NCBI GenBank assembly: GCA_014859655.1
Contig: JACUTT010000003.1
Coordinates: 20,766-84,765 of the forward strand
Direction: 5' to 3'
Origin: Campylobacterales bacterium
Lineage (GTDB): Bacteria > Campylobacterota > Campylobacteria > Campylobacterales > Sulfurimonadaceae
DNA: 64,000 nt
Part shown: piece after piece, positions 1 through 9,584 of the stretch
How the letters are laid out: every line of letters starts with the position of its first letter
Numbering within the stretch: position 1 is the stretch's first letter
The notes under the pieces: model-generated
What the model saw: the letters and a program-made list of their open reading frames with translations, nothing else
Told to the model about the DNA's origin: nothing
The model's database searches: none
Position numbers and translations under genes: made by a program

Positions 1-567
1 ATTTTCAGGCTTGAAACGCGTCTTCATAAAAGCTTCTTTATTTTCATTGACGGCCGCTATAGCTTCTTGAATGATCATACGTCCGTCGGCATCTTTGTAT
101 TCAAGAAGATTTCCCTGCAGCGCCTTGTCGCGTGAGAGAAAGTTGTTTCCCTCTTTGTCTATGACCCAGATGTAGTCCTTCTTCTCCCCCCACTCCATCC
201 GTGAAAGTGCACCGAGTATCAGAACCTTTACCGCCTGCTCATTATAGCCCTTGGAATACCTGTGGTGAAGGTACAAGGCCGTGTCGTAGGCGATATTTAC
301 CCGCGAGACGAGCTCTTTTTTCATCGGCTCTTCCATGTTCTCGTACTGTTTTTGCAAGAGCATCTGTATGGAGCGCAGCCTCTCCTGAAGCTCTTTTTTC
401 TCGCTGAGGATATACTCCTGTTTCAGCCGCTCGCTCTCGATCTTGAAATGCTGATGACGGTAGAGGATGTAAAAATAGGTGATCAGCACTGTCAGAAGTA
501 TGACCGAGAGTACCGGCACGATGATCATAAGGCGCGGGATGTTTTTCTCGCGAAGAAGACTAGACAT
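1..567 (-). CDS. Cache-domain sensor protein, N-terminal part (gene runs off the window start)
   Basis: Minus-strand reading from ATG at 567: MSSLLREKNIPRLMIIVPVLSVILLTVLITYFYILYRHQHFKIESERL...KKDYIWVIDKEGNNFLSRDKALQGNLLEYKDADGRMIIQEA. N-terminal TM helix plus sCache-like motif; overlaps the rmuC stop by 8 bp. Confidence 0.7.
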   Translation of the reverse strand, partial: MSSLLREKNIPRLMIIVPVLSVILLTVLITYFYILYRHQHFKIESERLKQEYILSEKKELQERLRSIQMLLQKQYENMEEPMKKELVSRVNIAYDTALYLHHRYSKGYNEQAVKVLILGALSRMEWGEKKDYIWVIDKEGNNFLSRDKALQGNLLEYKDADGRMIIQEAIAAVNENKEAFMKTRFKPEN

Positions 568-1957
568 CAGCGTAGCTCTTTTCAAGCAATGCGGCATCTA
601 TCTTTTTCTGCGTTTTTATTCCCAGTTTTTTCATCTCCTCTGTGCGGCGTATCAGATTGCCTCGGCCGCTTTGCAGTTTGTTCATCGCCGCGTCGTAGCT
701 CTCCTGCGTCTTGTTCAGCTGCGCGCCGATTTTGCCCATGTCCTCAACAAAGGCAACAAATTTGTCATACAGAGCAGCCGCTCTTTGTGCTATCTCCTGG
801 GCATTTTGCTCCTGGCGCTCGTTTCGCCAGATATACTCGATAGTACGAAGCGTCACCAGAAGCGTAGAAGGGCCGACGACCATGATGTTTTGGCGTATTG
901 CCTCCTGGAAGAAGTCCGCGTCGTTCTCCAGCGCAAGCATATAAGCCCCTTCTATCGGCATAAACAGAAGAATAAAGTCAAGACTCTTCACCCCGACAAG
1001 CTCCTCGTAGCGCTTCTCACTCAAGCCCTTGATGTGCGCACGGATCGAGGCTACGTGTTGCTTCTTCGCACTGTTCTTTGTCTCCTCATCCTCGGCTTTT
1101 ACATAGTGCTCATACGCGACCAGGGAGACCTTCGAGTCGATGACGATGTCTTTGTTATCAGGCAGATGCACCAGCACATCAGGACGATATAGCTTGCCCG
1201 TACCGTCTTTGTAGCTGCCCTGTGTCTCATACTCATGGCCCTCGCGAAGACCCGAGCTCTCGAGTATACGCTCGAGTATTAACTCACCCCAGTTTCCCTG
1301 GGTCTTATTCTCGCCCTTGAGCGCCTTTGTCAGGTTGTTGGCGTCGTCGCTCAGGCGCTCGTTGAGGCTTCGCAGCTGGATAATCTGGTCTTTGAGCAGG
1401 TGGCGCTCTTTGGTCTCGGTGATGTAGTTCTCTTCGATCTTCTTGCCAAAGGCATTCACCTGCTCTTTGAAGGGCTTCAAGATCGTGTCAAGTTGCATTC
1501 TGTTCTGCTCGGCGTGCACCTGTGAGCGCTGCTCGAAGATGTCGTTGGCAAGTTTTGAGAACTGAAGCTTCATCTCCTCCTCCGCGCCTTTGAGAAGTGC
1601 CAGTTTTTCGCTGTTTTGGCGGCGCTCCTCTTCCAAATGCACCCGCAGCGAAGAGGATTCCGAGAGAGAAATCGCATACTTCTCCTGCAGGCTTTTAAGG
1701 ACACTCACCTGCTCTTTATAGATGTTTTTCTCCACTTCTATGCCCGAGAGCGCGGTCTGAATCCCCAGGTTCTCTTCGCGCAAGGCTTCATATCTGCTCT
1801 CTATCTCCTCGCACTCTTTTTCTAGCTCATCTGCGGCTGCTCTCATGCCTCTCAGCTGCTGCTCGTGCATCTTCATCTTGGGAAAATAGAGCAGGTAAGC
1901 CGTAGAAAAACCCAGAAACAGGCCCGCGCCGCTGAGTGCAAAAATCATGTAGTCCAT
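560..1957 (-). CDS. rmuC: DNA recombination protein RmuC
   Basis: 465-aa ORF; N-terminal TM, long coiled coil, then RmuC core (KTQGNWGELILERILESSGLREGHEYETQ...YRPDVLVHLPDNKDIVIDSKVSL). Confidence 0.92.
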   Translation of the reverse strand: MDYMIFALSGAGLFLGFSTAYLLYFPKMKMHEQQLRGMRAAADELEKECEEIESRYEALREENLGIQTALSGIEVEKNIYKEQVSVLKSLQEKYAISLSESSSLRVHLEEERRQNSEKLALLKGAEEEMKLQFSKLANDIFEQRSQVHAEQNRMQLDTILKPFKEQVNAFGKKIEENYITETKERHLLKDQIIQLRSLNERLSDDANNLTKALKGENKTQGNWGELILERILESSGLREGHEYETQGSYKDGTGKLYRPDVLVHLPDNKDIVIDSKVSLVAYEHYVKAEDEETKNSAKKQHVASIRAHIKGLSEKRYEELVGVKSLDFILLFMPIEGAYMLALENDADFFQEAIRQNIMVVGPSTLLVTLRTIEYIWRNERQEQNAQEIAQRAAALYDKFVAFVEDMGKIGAQLNKTQESYDAAMNKLQSGRGNLIRRTEEMKKLGIKTQKKIDAALLEKSYADV

Positions 1958-2205
1958 TAGTCATCCTGAATAGTGAATGTTTTTGAGGTCAATTATACTC
2001 AAATTTGTCCTTATTAATCTAAATAGGGCACTAATATAAATACTTATGCTTATTATTAATATAATTTAAGTATAATTCCGCAAAACTAGAGAATCGCTCG
2101 GTATTTACCGATGTTTCTTTAGTAAAATTTAATTGAGACCAATATTTTGTTCATGGGAATAGTACCTTGTGGGTGGATGAATGGTTTCACACACAAAGGT
2201 ATTAC

Positions 2206-3714
2206 ATGACATTTCAAGATTTCAATTTCAATGCGAACATTATGCGTTCAATAGAAGCCGTAGGCTTCAAACAGCCAAGCCCTATCCAGGAGCAGGCTAT
2301 TCCACTTATCATGGAAGGCCACGACGTGGTTGGACAGGCGCACACAGGTACAGGCAAAACAGCAGCCTTCGGTCTTCCGGCTATCAATGCCGTTAAGGGC
2401 GACGGTGTTCAGGTTTTGGTTATCACTCCCACACGCGAACTTGCCAACCAGGTCAGCGACGAGCTTTACCTCTACGGACGCAACTCAAATGTACGTACCG
2501 TCACCATCTACGGTGGCCGTTCATACAGCCGCCAAGTAGACCTTGTCCGCCGCGGTGCACAGGTCGTTGTCGCGACTCCAGGCCGTCTTTTAGACATGCT
2601 CTCTAAAAACATGATCAAAGACTTCAACCCCTCTATGGTCATCCTTGACGAAGCGGACGAAATGCTCGATATGGGCTTCTTAGATGACATCAACGAGATT
2701 TTCAACTACCTTCCGACTGAGCGCCAGACCCTTCTTTTCTCAGCGACTATGCCTCAGCCGATCAAAAAACTGGCTGACCGTATCCTGAAAAACCCGAAGT
2801 TTATCGCGATCACCCGTGAAGAGACCTCTAACGAAAATATTTTACAAAACTACTATGTTATCGACGAAAACGAGCGTGATGATGCGATGATCCGTCTTCT
2901 TGACGCCGGCGACACAAACAAGACGGTAGTATTTTGTCGTATGAAGCGTGAGGTTGACCGTGTATCAAACATCCTTTCCGCTGCGGGCTACTCGGCGAAG
3001 GGTCTTCATGGCGACATGGAACAAGACCAGCGTGACTCTGTCATCAAGGGCTTCAAGAGCGATGCGATCGACATCCTTGTCGCCACCGATGTTGCCGCGC
3101 GCGGTATTCACATCAATGATGTCAGCCATGTTATCAACTACCACATCCCATTTGACTCTGAGTCTTATGTTCACCGTATCGGCCGTACAGGACGTGCGGG
3201 CAACAAGGGCATCGCGATCACTTTGGTAACGCCACATGAGTTCAAAGAGCTTCAGCGCATCAAGTCCAAGATCGGTGCAACAATGGAGCAGTGCTACATC
3301 CCGACGAAGAACCAGGTCGTTCAGAGCCGTTTGGGTGCACTGACCGATGAGATTTCCAAGCAGAAGATCTTTGATGAGGCACAGCAGATCGTTGCGGCTC
3401 TAGGTGACAATTTCGACCATGAGACAGCACTCTACAAGGTCATCTCTGTTCTTTTACGAAAAGAGCCGGTCAAGGGTCCTGAAAACATCGGTATCAACGA
3501 AGAGAAACTTGCGGCGATACTTGCACGTATCGACCAGCGTGGTGCGGGCAAAGGCGGCCGTTCAGGCGGTGGTTACCGCGGACGCAGCACAGGCGGAGCA
3601 CCACGTGCACGTACCGGCGGCGGAAATCGCGAAGGCGGAAGCCGTGAGGGAGGCCGTTCTGGCGGCGGTTACCGCGGTAACAGCGAAAACCGTACAGGCG
3701 GTCGTGACCGCTAG
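2206..3714 (+). CDS. DEAD-box ATP-dependent RNA helicase with Arg/Gly-rich C-terminal tail
   Basis: Motifs AHTGTGKT, PTRELA, DEAD, SAT, HRIGRTGRAG. ATG at 2206 preceded by AAAGGT is preferred to the upstream TTG start. Confidence 0.95.
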   Translation: MTFQDFNFNANIMRSIEAVGFKQPSPIQEQAIPLIMEGHDVVGQAHTGTGKTAAFGLPAINAVKGDGVQVLVITPTRELANQVSDELYLYGRNSNVRTVTIYGGRSYSRQVDLVRRGAQVVVATPGRLLDMLSKNMIKDFNPSMVILDEADEMLDMGFLDDINEIFNYLPTERQTLLFSATMPQPIKKLADRILKNPKFIAITREETSNENILQNYYVIDENERDDAMIRLLDAGDTNKTVVFCRMKREVDRVSNILSAAGYSAKGLHGDMEQDQRDSVIKGFKSDAIDILVATDVAARGIHINDVSHVINYHIPFDSESYVHRIGRTGRAGNKGIAITLVTPHEFKELQRIKSKIGATMEQCYIPTKNQVVQSRLGALTDEISKQKIFDEAQQIVAALGDNFDHETALYKVISVLLRKEPVKGPENIGINEEKLAAILARIDQRGAGKGGRSGGGYRGRSTGGAPRARTGGGNREGGSREGGRSGGGYRGNSENRTGGRDR

Positions 3715-3827
3715 TCACTTCTCGCCCATAAGCACAGCCTCGGCTGCTGCTTCTTTAAATAAAAAACCTCACCCTTCTCACTTTTTTACTCTATAATAGC
3801 ACTTATCTTACTTCCAAAGTCAACACT

Positions 3828-4202
3828 ATGATCATTTACACCCATGCCGATTTTTATGTCGAAGTCCATGAGAGCGAAATCCCCTGGCTGAAGCTCTTTA
3901 CCACACAGCCCTACAAAGAGCTCACCGACGCGCCAAAAGAAGTTCGAATGATGCTCTATGAGGCTATGGAATGTATTGAGATGCAGATGCGAGAGTATTA
4001 TCAGCCTGAAAAGGTAAATATCGCAGCCTTTGGAAACTACCTGCCCCGTCTGCATATTCATGTGATGGCGCGCTTCAAGGAAGACAGCTACTTTCCTGAG
4101 CCGATGTGGGGAGTAAAACAGCGCGAGGAAGAACTTATGTTACCGCCCTGCGAGCCTTTTTATGCTAGGGTGCAGCAGGCCCTGGTGGCTGTAGAAGGCT
4201 AA
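3828..4202 (+). CDS. HIT-family protein
   Basis: 124 aa with NYLPRLHIHVMARF histidine-triad-like motif. Confidence 0.75.
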   Translation: MIIYTHADFYVEVHESEIPWLKLFTTQPYKELTDAPKEVRMMLYEAMECIEMQMREYYQPEKVNIAAFGNYLPRLHIHVMARFKEDSYFPEPMWGVKQREEELMLPPCEPFYARVQQALVAVEG

Positions 4203-4717
4203 ACTTTTCTGCTTCGGTCATTTTGCATCGCTTCTATCAGCTCTTTGTTCTCCTCTTGCATTTTCGTAAAAGTCTTTTGCAGGGCCGCATGCAGCTGCGC
4301 ATCTTCCAAGGACGTGCCTATCTTTGCATACTCGTGAAAAAAGCTGCTATAGGGCGTGGTTCCCGAAGAGAGCAGCATCTTCAGATCAACATGCGGAAAA
4401 TAGTGGCTCCATGACGGAGATATTTTCTTCAGCACCGCTGTGTTGTTCATCCACGAGACCAAAAAAACGATGATCATGACGATAGACAAAAAGACGATAA
4501 AAAAGATGATGCTCTGCGCAATCCCCAGGGCCTCAAAGACAAGCGGGTTAAAGATCAGCGCAAACTCGACGAAGGGTAGCGAGAAGAAAAAAAGCACGAT
4601 AAGCATACTGCTGATACCGCCAAGAGGCGCCTGGTTATAAAGTATACGCTTATGAATACTTTTTTGCTTTGTAGTACTGATGCTGTCTAAAATAGTTTTT
4701 AAAGGGTATGTGGGCAT
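4199..4717 (-). CDS. Hypothetical membrane protein
   Basis: 172 aa with two hydrophobic helices; 4-bp overlap with the convergent HIT gene; no family recognised. Confidence 0.6.
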   Translation of the reverse strand: MPTYPLKTILDSISTTKQKSIHKRILYNQAPLGGISSMLIVLFFFSLPFVEFALIFNPLVFEALGIAQSIIFFIVFLSIVMIIVFLVSWMNNTAVLKKISPSWSHYFPHVDLKMLLSSGTTPYSSFFHEYAKIGTSLEDAQLHAALQKTFTKMQEENKELIEAMQNDRSRKV

Positions 4718-4763
4718 AAAAATCCTTGATAAATTGAGAGGAACGAAGAAGCAAAAGGCTAAA

Positions 4764-4814
4764 GGGCACCTCTAAAAACCCCAACTGCCTTCAGAGGGGA
4801 AAAGAGAGGTGCCC
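4764..4814. repeat. About 51-bp palindromic repeat, GGGCACCTCTAAAAACCCC family (copy 1)
   Basis: gggcacctctaaaaaccccaactgccttcagaggggaaaagagaggtgccc; flanked by TAAA on both sides. Confidence 0.85.
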
Positions 4815-4833
4815 TAAAGCAAAACGCTTTAGT

Positions 4834-5700
4834 CTAAAGTGCGGCGTGGCGTAGCATCACGTCAATGCTGACGAGAATGATCGCGCACAAAAAGAGTGTA
4901 TTAAACTCTCTAAAAACCCTTCGGGCATGGATGAGCTTAAAATCTTTTTTTAGAAGCTGAAAACTGCTCGCCAGACAGAGGATGGCGACCAGGGCCAAAA
5001 TGACCAGAATGGTCACATTGGTGACATTAAAGGTCAGCACCATAAAGTAGCCGGCCTGTATCGTAAAGAGCATCCATACAAAGGTCAGGCGCTGCAGGCT
5101 GTTTTTGCCAAACAGACGCATGGCTGTCGGATAACCAGCACCCTTGTATTCTCCGTAAAGCACCATGACAAGAAGCCAGAAATGCGGTATCTGCCAGATA
5201 AAGTAAAAAAGCCCCAGAGCTATAAATTCTACCTCTATCAGACTATGCCCAGCGGCGAGCCATCCTATAGCAGGAGGCACAACACCCAGCAAGGCACCCG
5301 GAACCACTGCCAATGCGCTCTTTTTCTTCAACGGGGTATAAAAACCGTTATACCAGATGAAGGAGAAGAGAAAAAGGTTCACACCGATCCAGCCTAGAAG
5401 ATCATAGATCAAAACAAGTGCCGCCATAATTAACACGGCACCGATAAGCAGACCTACGCGCGGAGAGTATTTTCCTGAGGCGATGGGGCGGTTTTTGGTA
5501 CGCTCCATCTCAGCATCTTCTTTGTACTCCTGGACCTGGTTGACAGTAGAAACACCCAATGCCACAAGAAGCACGGCAAAGGTCGCAATAAACATATCCG
5601 TCCCGATCTCACCCTTTGCCATGATGTAGGCAAAGAGTGCGGAGAGACTCACCGCAAAAGAGAGGACGAACTTGGTCAGAACAAAAAAATCTTTTATCAT
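4834..5700 (-). CDS. ctaB: Protoheme IX farnesyltransferase (heme O synthase)
   Basis: 288 aa, multi-TM UbiA-type; NRPIASGKYSP and LGVSTVNQVQEYKEDAEMERTKNRP; last gene of the cox operon. Confidence 0.92.
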   Translation of the reverse strand: MIKDFFVLTKFVLSFAVSLSALFAYIMAKGEIGTDMFIATFAVLLVALGVSTVNQVQEYKEDAEMERTKNRPIASGKYSPRVGLLIGAVLIMAALVLIYDLLGWIGVNLFLFSFIWYNGFYTPLKKKSALAVVPGALLGVVPPAIGWLAAGHSLIEVEFIALGLFYFIWQIPHFWLLVMVLYGEYKGAGYPTAMRLFGKNSLQRLTFVWMLFTIQAGYFMVLTFNVTNVTILVILALVAILCLASSFQLLKKDFKLIHARRVFREFNTLFLCAIILVSIDVMLRHAAL

Positions 5701-6890
5701 TTTGTATTTTGAAGATACTCAGCAATAGCTGAAACTTCTTCGTCTGACACATAAGGGAATGCCGGCATGTTACCTATGATACCCTTTTTACCATGTTTCA
5801 ATACATTACTCAAAAGTTGCGCATCATATTCTACAAGGTTTGGAGACATACCGTACATACCTTTACCATCTTCACCATGACATGAACTACATGCTGCAAA
5901 TGAAGCAGGCTGCGCACCTTTCATACCTCCGGCTACATAGGCTGCAATCTCTTGGGCATCTGCGCCTGTGGCCAAACCAGCTGGCATTGCACCCATATCA
6001 TAACCAAGTTTATTTTGACCGTTATTGATAACATCCAATACTTGCTCTGAAGTCAATGTTCTAGTTTTAAGAGTAGGTCCAACAAGCACCTTATCTGTTT
6101 CAATCGCATGACAGCTTTTACATCCATGCAGTTGCAATACAGCATCACCCGATGTAGCATAGTTGCCTTTTGGTGTATCTTCAGTACTATTGAACCACGC
6201 TTCATACTCCGCTTTTGGAAGCACAACAAGTCTCGAGTACATATAGGAGTGATCCGTGCCACAATACTCAGCACACTCAATATCATATTCGCCTACTGTT
6301 CCGACATTAAACCACAGCTTTGTTGTACGACCTGGAACCACATCCTCTTTCATACGCAAAGATGGGATATAGAATGAGTGTATAACATCATCAATTGGTG
6401 CCGTCATACTTAAGATGATATTCGTATCAACGGGTACATAGAGTGCCGATTTACCCATTGTGCCTTCTTCAATAACTTTTCCGTTCTCATCTTGTTTTTG
6501 CTTAATATATGCTCCGCCAAGTTTATGAACATGACCAGCTTCATTTGCAGGATACTCATATCTCCATTTCCATTTGCTACCTTCGACGTTGATAGCAATC
6601 CCGGAATCCGGCATTGTTCTTACTGTTTTCATCGAGTCATAGCCATACCAGAAGAAGACGATCAACATGATCGTCGGAATGACCGTCCACGTGATCTCTA
6701 GTCCCGTGTGGTGTGTGATATTTTCAATGTTTTCATTTTTAACCTTGCTTTCACGGAATTTCCATGCAAAGTAGAGCATTGGCAAGACAACAGAACAAAA
6801 CAGGACAATCGATACCCAAAAGTTAACCCAAAATGCCTGATCGATGTGTGCTGCTATGACAGCTCCACTCGTGTTAAATCCTTCTAACAT
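5697..6890 (-). CDS. coxB: Cytochrome c oxidase subunit II with two C-terminal cytochrome c domains
   Basis: CuA motif CAEYCGTDHSYM; two heme c motifs CKSCH and CSSCH. Confidence 0.93.
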   Translation of the reverse strand: MLEGFNTSGAVIAAHIDQAFWVNFWVSIVLFCSVVLPMLYFAWKFRESKVKNENIENITHHTGLEITWTVIPTIMLIVFFWYGYDSMKTVRTMPDSGIAINVEGSKWKWRYEYPANEAGHVHKLGGAYIKQKQDENGKVIEEGTMGKSALYVPVDTNIILSMTAPIDDVIHSFYIPSLRMKEDVVPGRTTKLWFNVGTVGEYDIECAEYCGTDHSYMYSRLVVLPKAEYEAWFNSTEDTPKGNYATSGDAVLQLHGCKSCHAIETDKVLVGPTLKTRTLTSEQVLDVINNGQNKLGYDMGAMPAGLATGADAQEIAAYVAGGMKGAQPASFAACSSCHGEDGKGMYGMSPNLVEYDAQLLSNVLKHGKKGIIGNMPAFPYVSDEEVSAIAEYLQNTK

Positions 6891-6899
6891 ATTGCCCCC

Positions 6900-7226
6900 T
6901 TACTTCGCAGGAGATGTTATGTGACTAACATCGCCGAATTGAAAATTATTAACATCTATAATAACAATAATAAAGAAAACAGCGACCAGAAACAACGAGA
7001 ACACACCCATCGCTCCGATAAGTTTCTCGCCTTTCAAGTGCATGTAGTACATAAGAATCATCCATGCCTTAATGGCACCGATGATCAACTGCGCAGCAAA
7101 GGTGTAGTCCGTCAAAAACATGCCCGGCTGAACAAAAGTAACCGCTGTCAAGACCAAAAGTCCGACAAGGACCTTCCAGTAACCCGCGTACTCTGATTTG
7201 TAATTTACGTTTGTATTAGTGTCCAT
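6900..7226 (-). CDS. Cytochrome c oxidase subunit IV (prokaryotic type)
   Basis: 108 aa, three TM; AWMILMYYMHLKGE; between subunits II and III. Confidence 0.85.
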   Translation of the reverse strand: MDTNTNVNYKSEYAGYWKVLVGLLVLTAVTFVQPGMFLTDYTFAAQLIIGAIKAWMILMYYMHLKGEKLIGAMGVFSLFLVAVFFIIVIIDVNNFQFGDVSHITSPAK

Positions 7227-7920
7227 TTACAACTCCTGCAATATCACCGGCACCGATCATATAGAAATAAGGGAAGACAAATACCCAGATAAGGTGTACA
7301 AGGTCCCAATAGAGTGCGATGTTAAAATGTAAAATATGGTGGTGTGGTGTTACCTTGCCCGCATTGATACGCTTGAGCAACCACAACATAATCCCGATAC
7401 CGATGATGATGTGAAAACCGTGAAGTCCCGTCATCGTAAAGTACATACCGAAAAACAAGATCTCGCCAAAAGGCTTGGAGAACTCATTGCCGGCTTGAAG
7501 GGCCTCAAGACCCAGGAAAACACCGTGCTGATACTCCGCCGTCCACTCAACCGCCTTGATACCGAGGAAGACGATCGCAAGAAGGATGGTCGCCCAGATC
7601 ATCAGCTTAGCACCTTTGACATCTCCGCTGCGCATCTTCAAGAGGCCAAGCCCCATGGTCAATGCGGAGAAGAGAAGAACGACGGTGTTGACACCGCCAA
7701 GCACTCTGTTAAGACTCGCAGATGCGTTTATAAAGTCTTGATGATGAAGCGAAAAATAGTAGGTCAAGATAAGGAACATCGCTCCAAACATCATGACCTC
7801 GGTAAACATGAACAACCAAAATCCAAGTTTACCTCCGTATGTATCGTCCTGCCAACCTTGAACCTCGTGTTCCTTCCCCTCGCGGTCTACCGCGATCTCT
7901 GGTACATATTCATGAGACAT
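7216..7920 (-). CDS. coxC: Cytochrome c oxidase subunit III
   Basis: 234 aa; GMYFTMTGLHGFHIIIG...YWDLVHLIWVFVFPYFYM. Confidence 0.93.
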   Translation of the reverse strand: MSHEYVPEIAVDREGKEHEVQGWQDDTYGGKLGFWLFMFTEVMMFGAMFLILTYYFSLHHQDFINASASLNRVLGGVNTVVLLFSALTMGLGLLKMRSGDVKGAKLMIWATILLAIVFLGIKAVEWTAEYQHGVFLGLEALQAGNEFSKPFGEILFFGMYFTMTGLHGFHIIIGIGIMLWLLKRINAGKVTPHHHILHFNIALYWDLVHLIWVFVFPYFYMIGAGDIAGVVNGH

Positions 7921-9584
7921 TAGTCAATCCTTTTCATATTTTCGTCAAACTTAACAACAGGCTCACCGTGGTGATACTCGTATGGGTTAAAGTCTACATA
8001 TGGGACTTTTGTATGGTTCTCTAATGGTGGCGGTGATGTCGGCAAATGCCACTCAAGTGTTGTTGCTCTCCATGGGTTCACACCGGCAGACTCGCCTTTT
8101 CTCCATCCCTGAATAAGGACGTAGAACATGTAAGCAAGTCCTGTGATAAAGATGATCGCTCCCCAAAATGAGATCTGGTGATAGATCTGAAACTCAGGAA
8201 GGTAGTCAAAGTAACGGCGTGGCATACCAAGGTAACCCGCGATAAACATCGGGAACCACAGTACATTGAAGCCGATGAAGTTCAGCCAAAACGCGATCTT
8301 GGCATGCGTCTCGTTATACATCTTGCCCGTAATAAGCGGGAACCAGTAGTGCATACCGGCGAAGAGCAAGAAAACAACCCCGCCCAAGATAGCGTAGTGG
8401 AAGTGTGCAACCGTGTAGTAAGTATCTTGAAGGTGGATATCAACACCGACCATCGCGATAGTAACACCCGTCAAGCCGCCAATCGCAAAAGTAACCATCG
8501 TTCCCAGCGCCCATAACATAGGCGTAGAAAGAACGATCTTGCCCTTATACATCGTAGCAACCCAGTCATAAAACTTGACACCGGTCGGTACAGCAACAAA
8601 GAAGGTCAAGAACGAAAAGATCGTTTTTGCAAGGTCTGACATACCTGAAGTGTAGAGGTGGTGACCCCATACAAGGTAACCGATACCTGCGATTGAAGCC
8701 GATGAAAGCGCGATCGTACGGTAACCGAAGACCTCTCTTCGTGAGAAAACTGGAATAATCTCAGACATAATCCCGAACGCCGGAAGGATCATAAGATAAA
8801 CCGCCGGGTGGGAGTAGATCCAGAACAGGTGCTGGAAAAGTACAGGATCGCCCCCTTTTGACGGGTCAAAAATGCCGATACCGAAAAACTTCTCCAAGAT
8901 AGCAAGAATAAGCGTGATACCAACAACCGGAGTTGCAAGAAGCTGGATCCATGCTGTTGCGTAGATACCCCAGACGAAAAGAGGCATTTTGAAAAAGTCC
9001 ATACCCGGAGCACGAAGACGGTGAATCGTTACAAGGAAGTTAAGCCCCGTAAGGATAGACGCCATACCAAGAATAAATGCAGCCACCAGCGTTGTGATAA
9101 CGTTTGTGCCTGTGTTTAAGCTGTACGGTGCATAGAATGTCCAGCCAGTATCCGCAAAGTTGAATGCACCGTCTGAAAAATTAAACAGTGAAGAGAGTGC
9201 AACAATACACCCTACGATGTACAACCAGAATGTAAACCAGTTAAGACGCGGGAAAGAGACATCTTTCGCCCCGATCATCAATGGCATAACAATGTTTCCA
9301 AATACCGCCGGTATCCCCGGAATAATAAACAAGAAGACCATAATAACACCATGTAGCGTAAACGCCTGGTTAAATGTGTCCCCGTCCATATACTGTGCGC
9401 CCGGTGCGAACAGCTCAAATCTCATCGCAAGTGCCGTAGCAACTGCAATGAAAAAGAATGTAAACATAACAGCCGCATACATAAGGCCGATACGTTTGTG
9501 GTCTACTGTAAGCATCCACTGCATAAAAGTGCTCTTGGGATGACCAATGGCACAGTGCGTTTCGTCGAAATAACTTTTACTCAT
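7920..9584 (-). CDS. coxA: Cytochrome c oxidase subunit I (A2-type signature)
   Basis: 554 aa; TVDHKRIGLMY, IYSHPAVYLMILPAFGI, WGHHLYTSGM, TVAHFHYAILGG. Confidence 0.95.
   Translation of the reverse strand: MSKSYFDETHCAIGHPKSTFMQWMLTVDHKRIGLMYAAVMFTFFFIAVATALAMRFELFAPGAQYMDGDTFNQAFTLHGVIMVFLFIIPGIPAVFGNIVMPLMIGAKDVSFPRLNWFTFWLYIVGCIVALSSLFNFSDGAFNFADTGWTFYAPYSLNTGTNVITTLVAAFILGMASILTGLNFLVTIHRLRAPGMDFFKMPLFVWGIYATAWIQLLATPVVGITLILAILEKFFGIGIFDPSKGGDPVLFQHLFWIYSHPAVYLMILPAFGIMSEIIPVFSRREVFGYRTIALSSASIAGIGYLVWGHHLYTSGMSDLAKTIFSFLTFFVAVPTGVKFYDWVATMYKGKIVLSTPMLWALGTMVTFAIGGLTGVTIAMVGVDIHLQDTYYTVAHFHYAILGGVVFLLFAGMHYWFPLITGKMYNETHAKIAFWLNFIGFNVLWFPMFIAGYLGMPRRYFDYLPEFQIYHQISFWGAIIFITGLAYMFYVLIQGWRKGESAGVNPWRATTLEWHLPTSPPPLENHTKVPYVDFNPYEYHHGEPVVKFDENMKRID

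Noticed and set aside
262-1192. Plus-strand ORFs 262-843 and 479-1192
   Set aside because: Antisense to the Cache-domain gene and rmuC, whose reading frames carry family motifs.
3404-3796. 130-aa plus-strand ORF over the helicase 3' end
   Set aside because: Out-of-frame translation of the repetitive RGG-coding tail (AVRAKAAVQAVVTADAA...).
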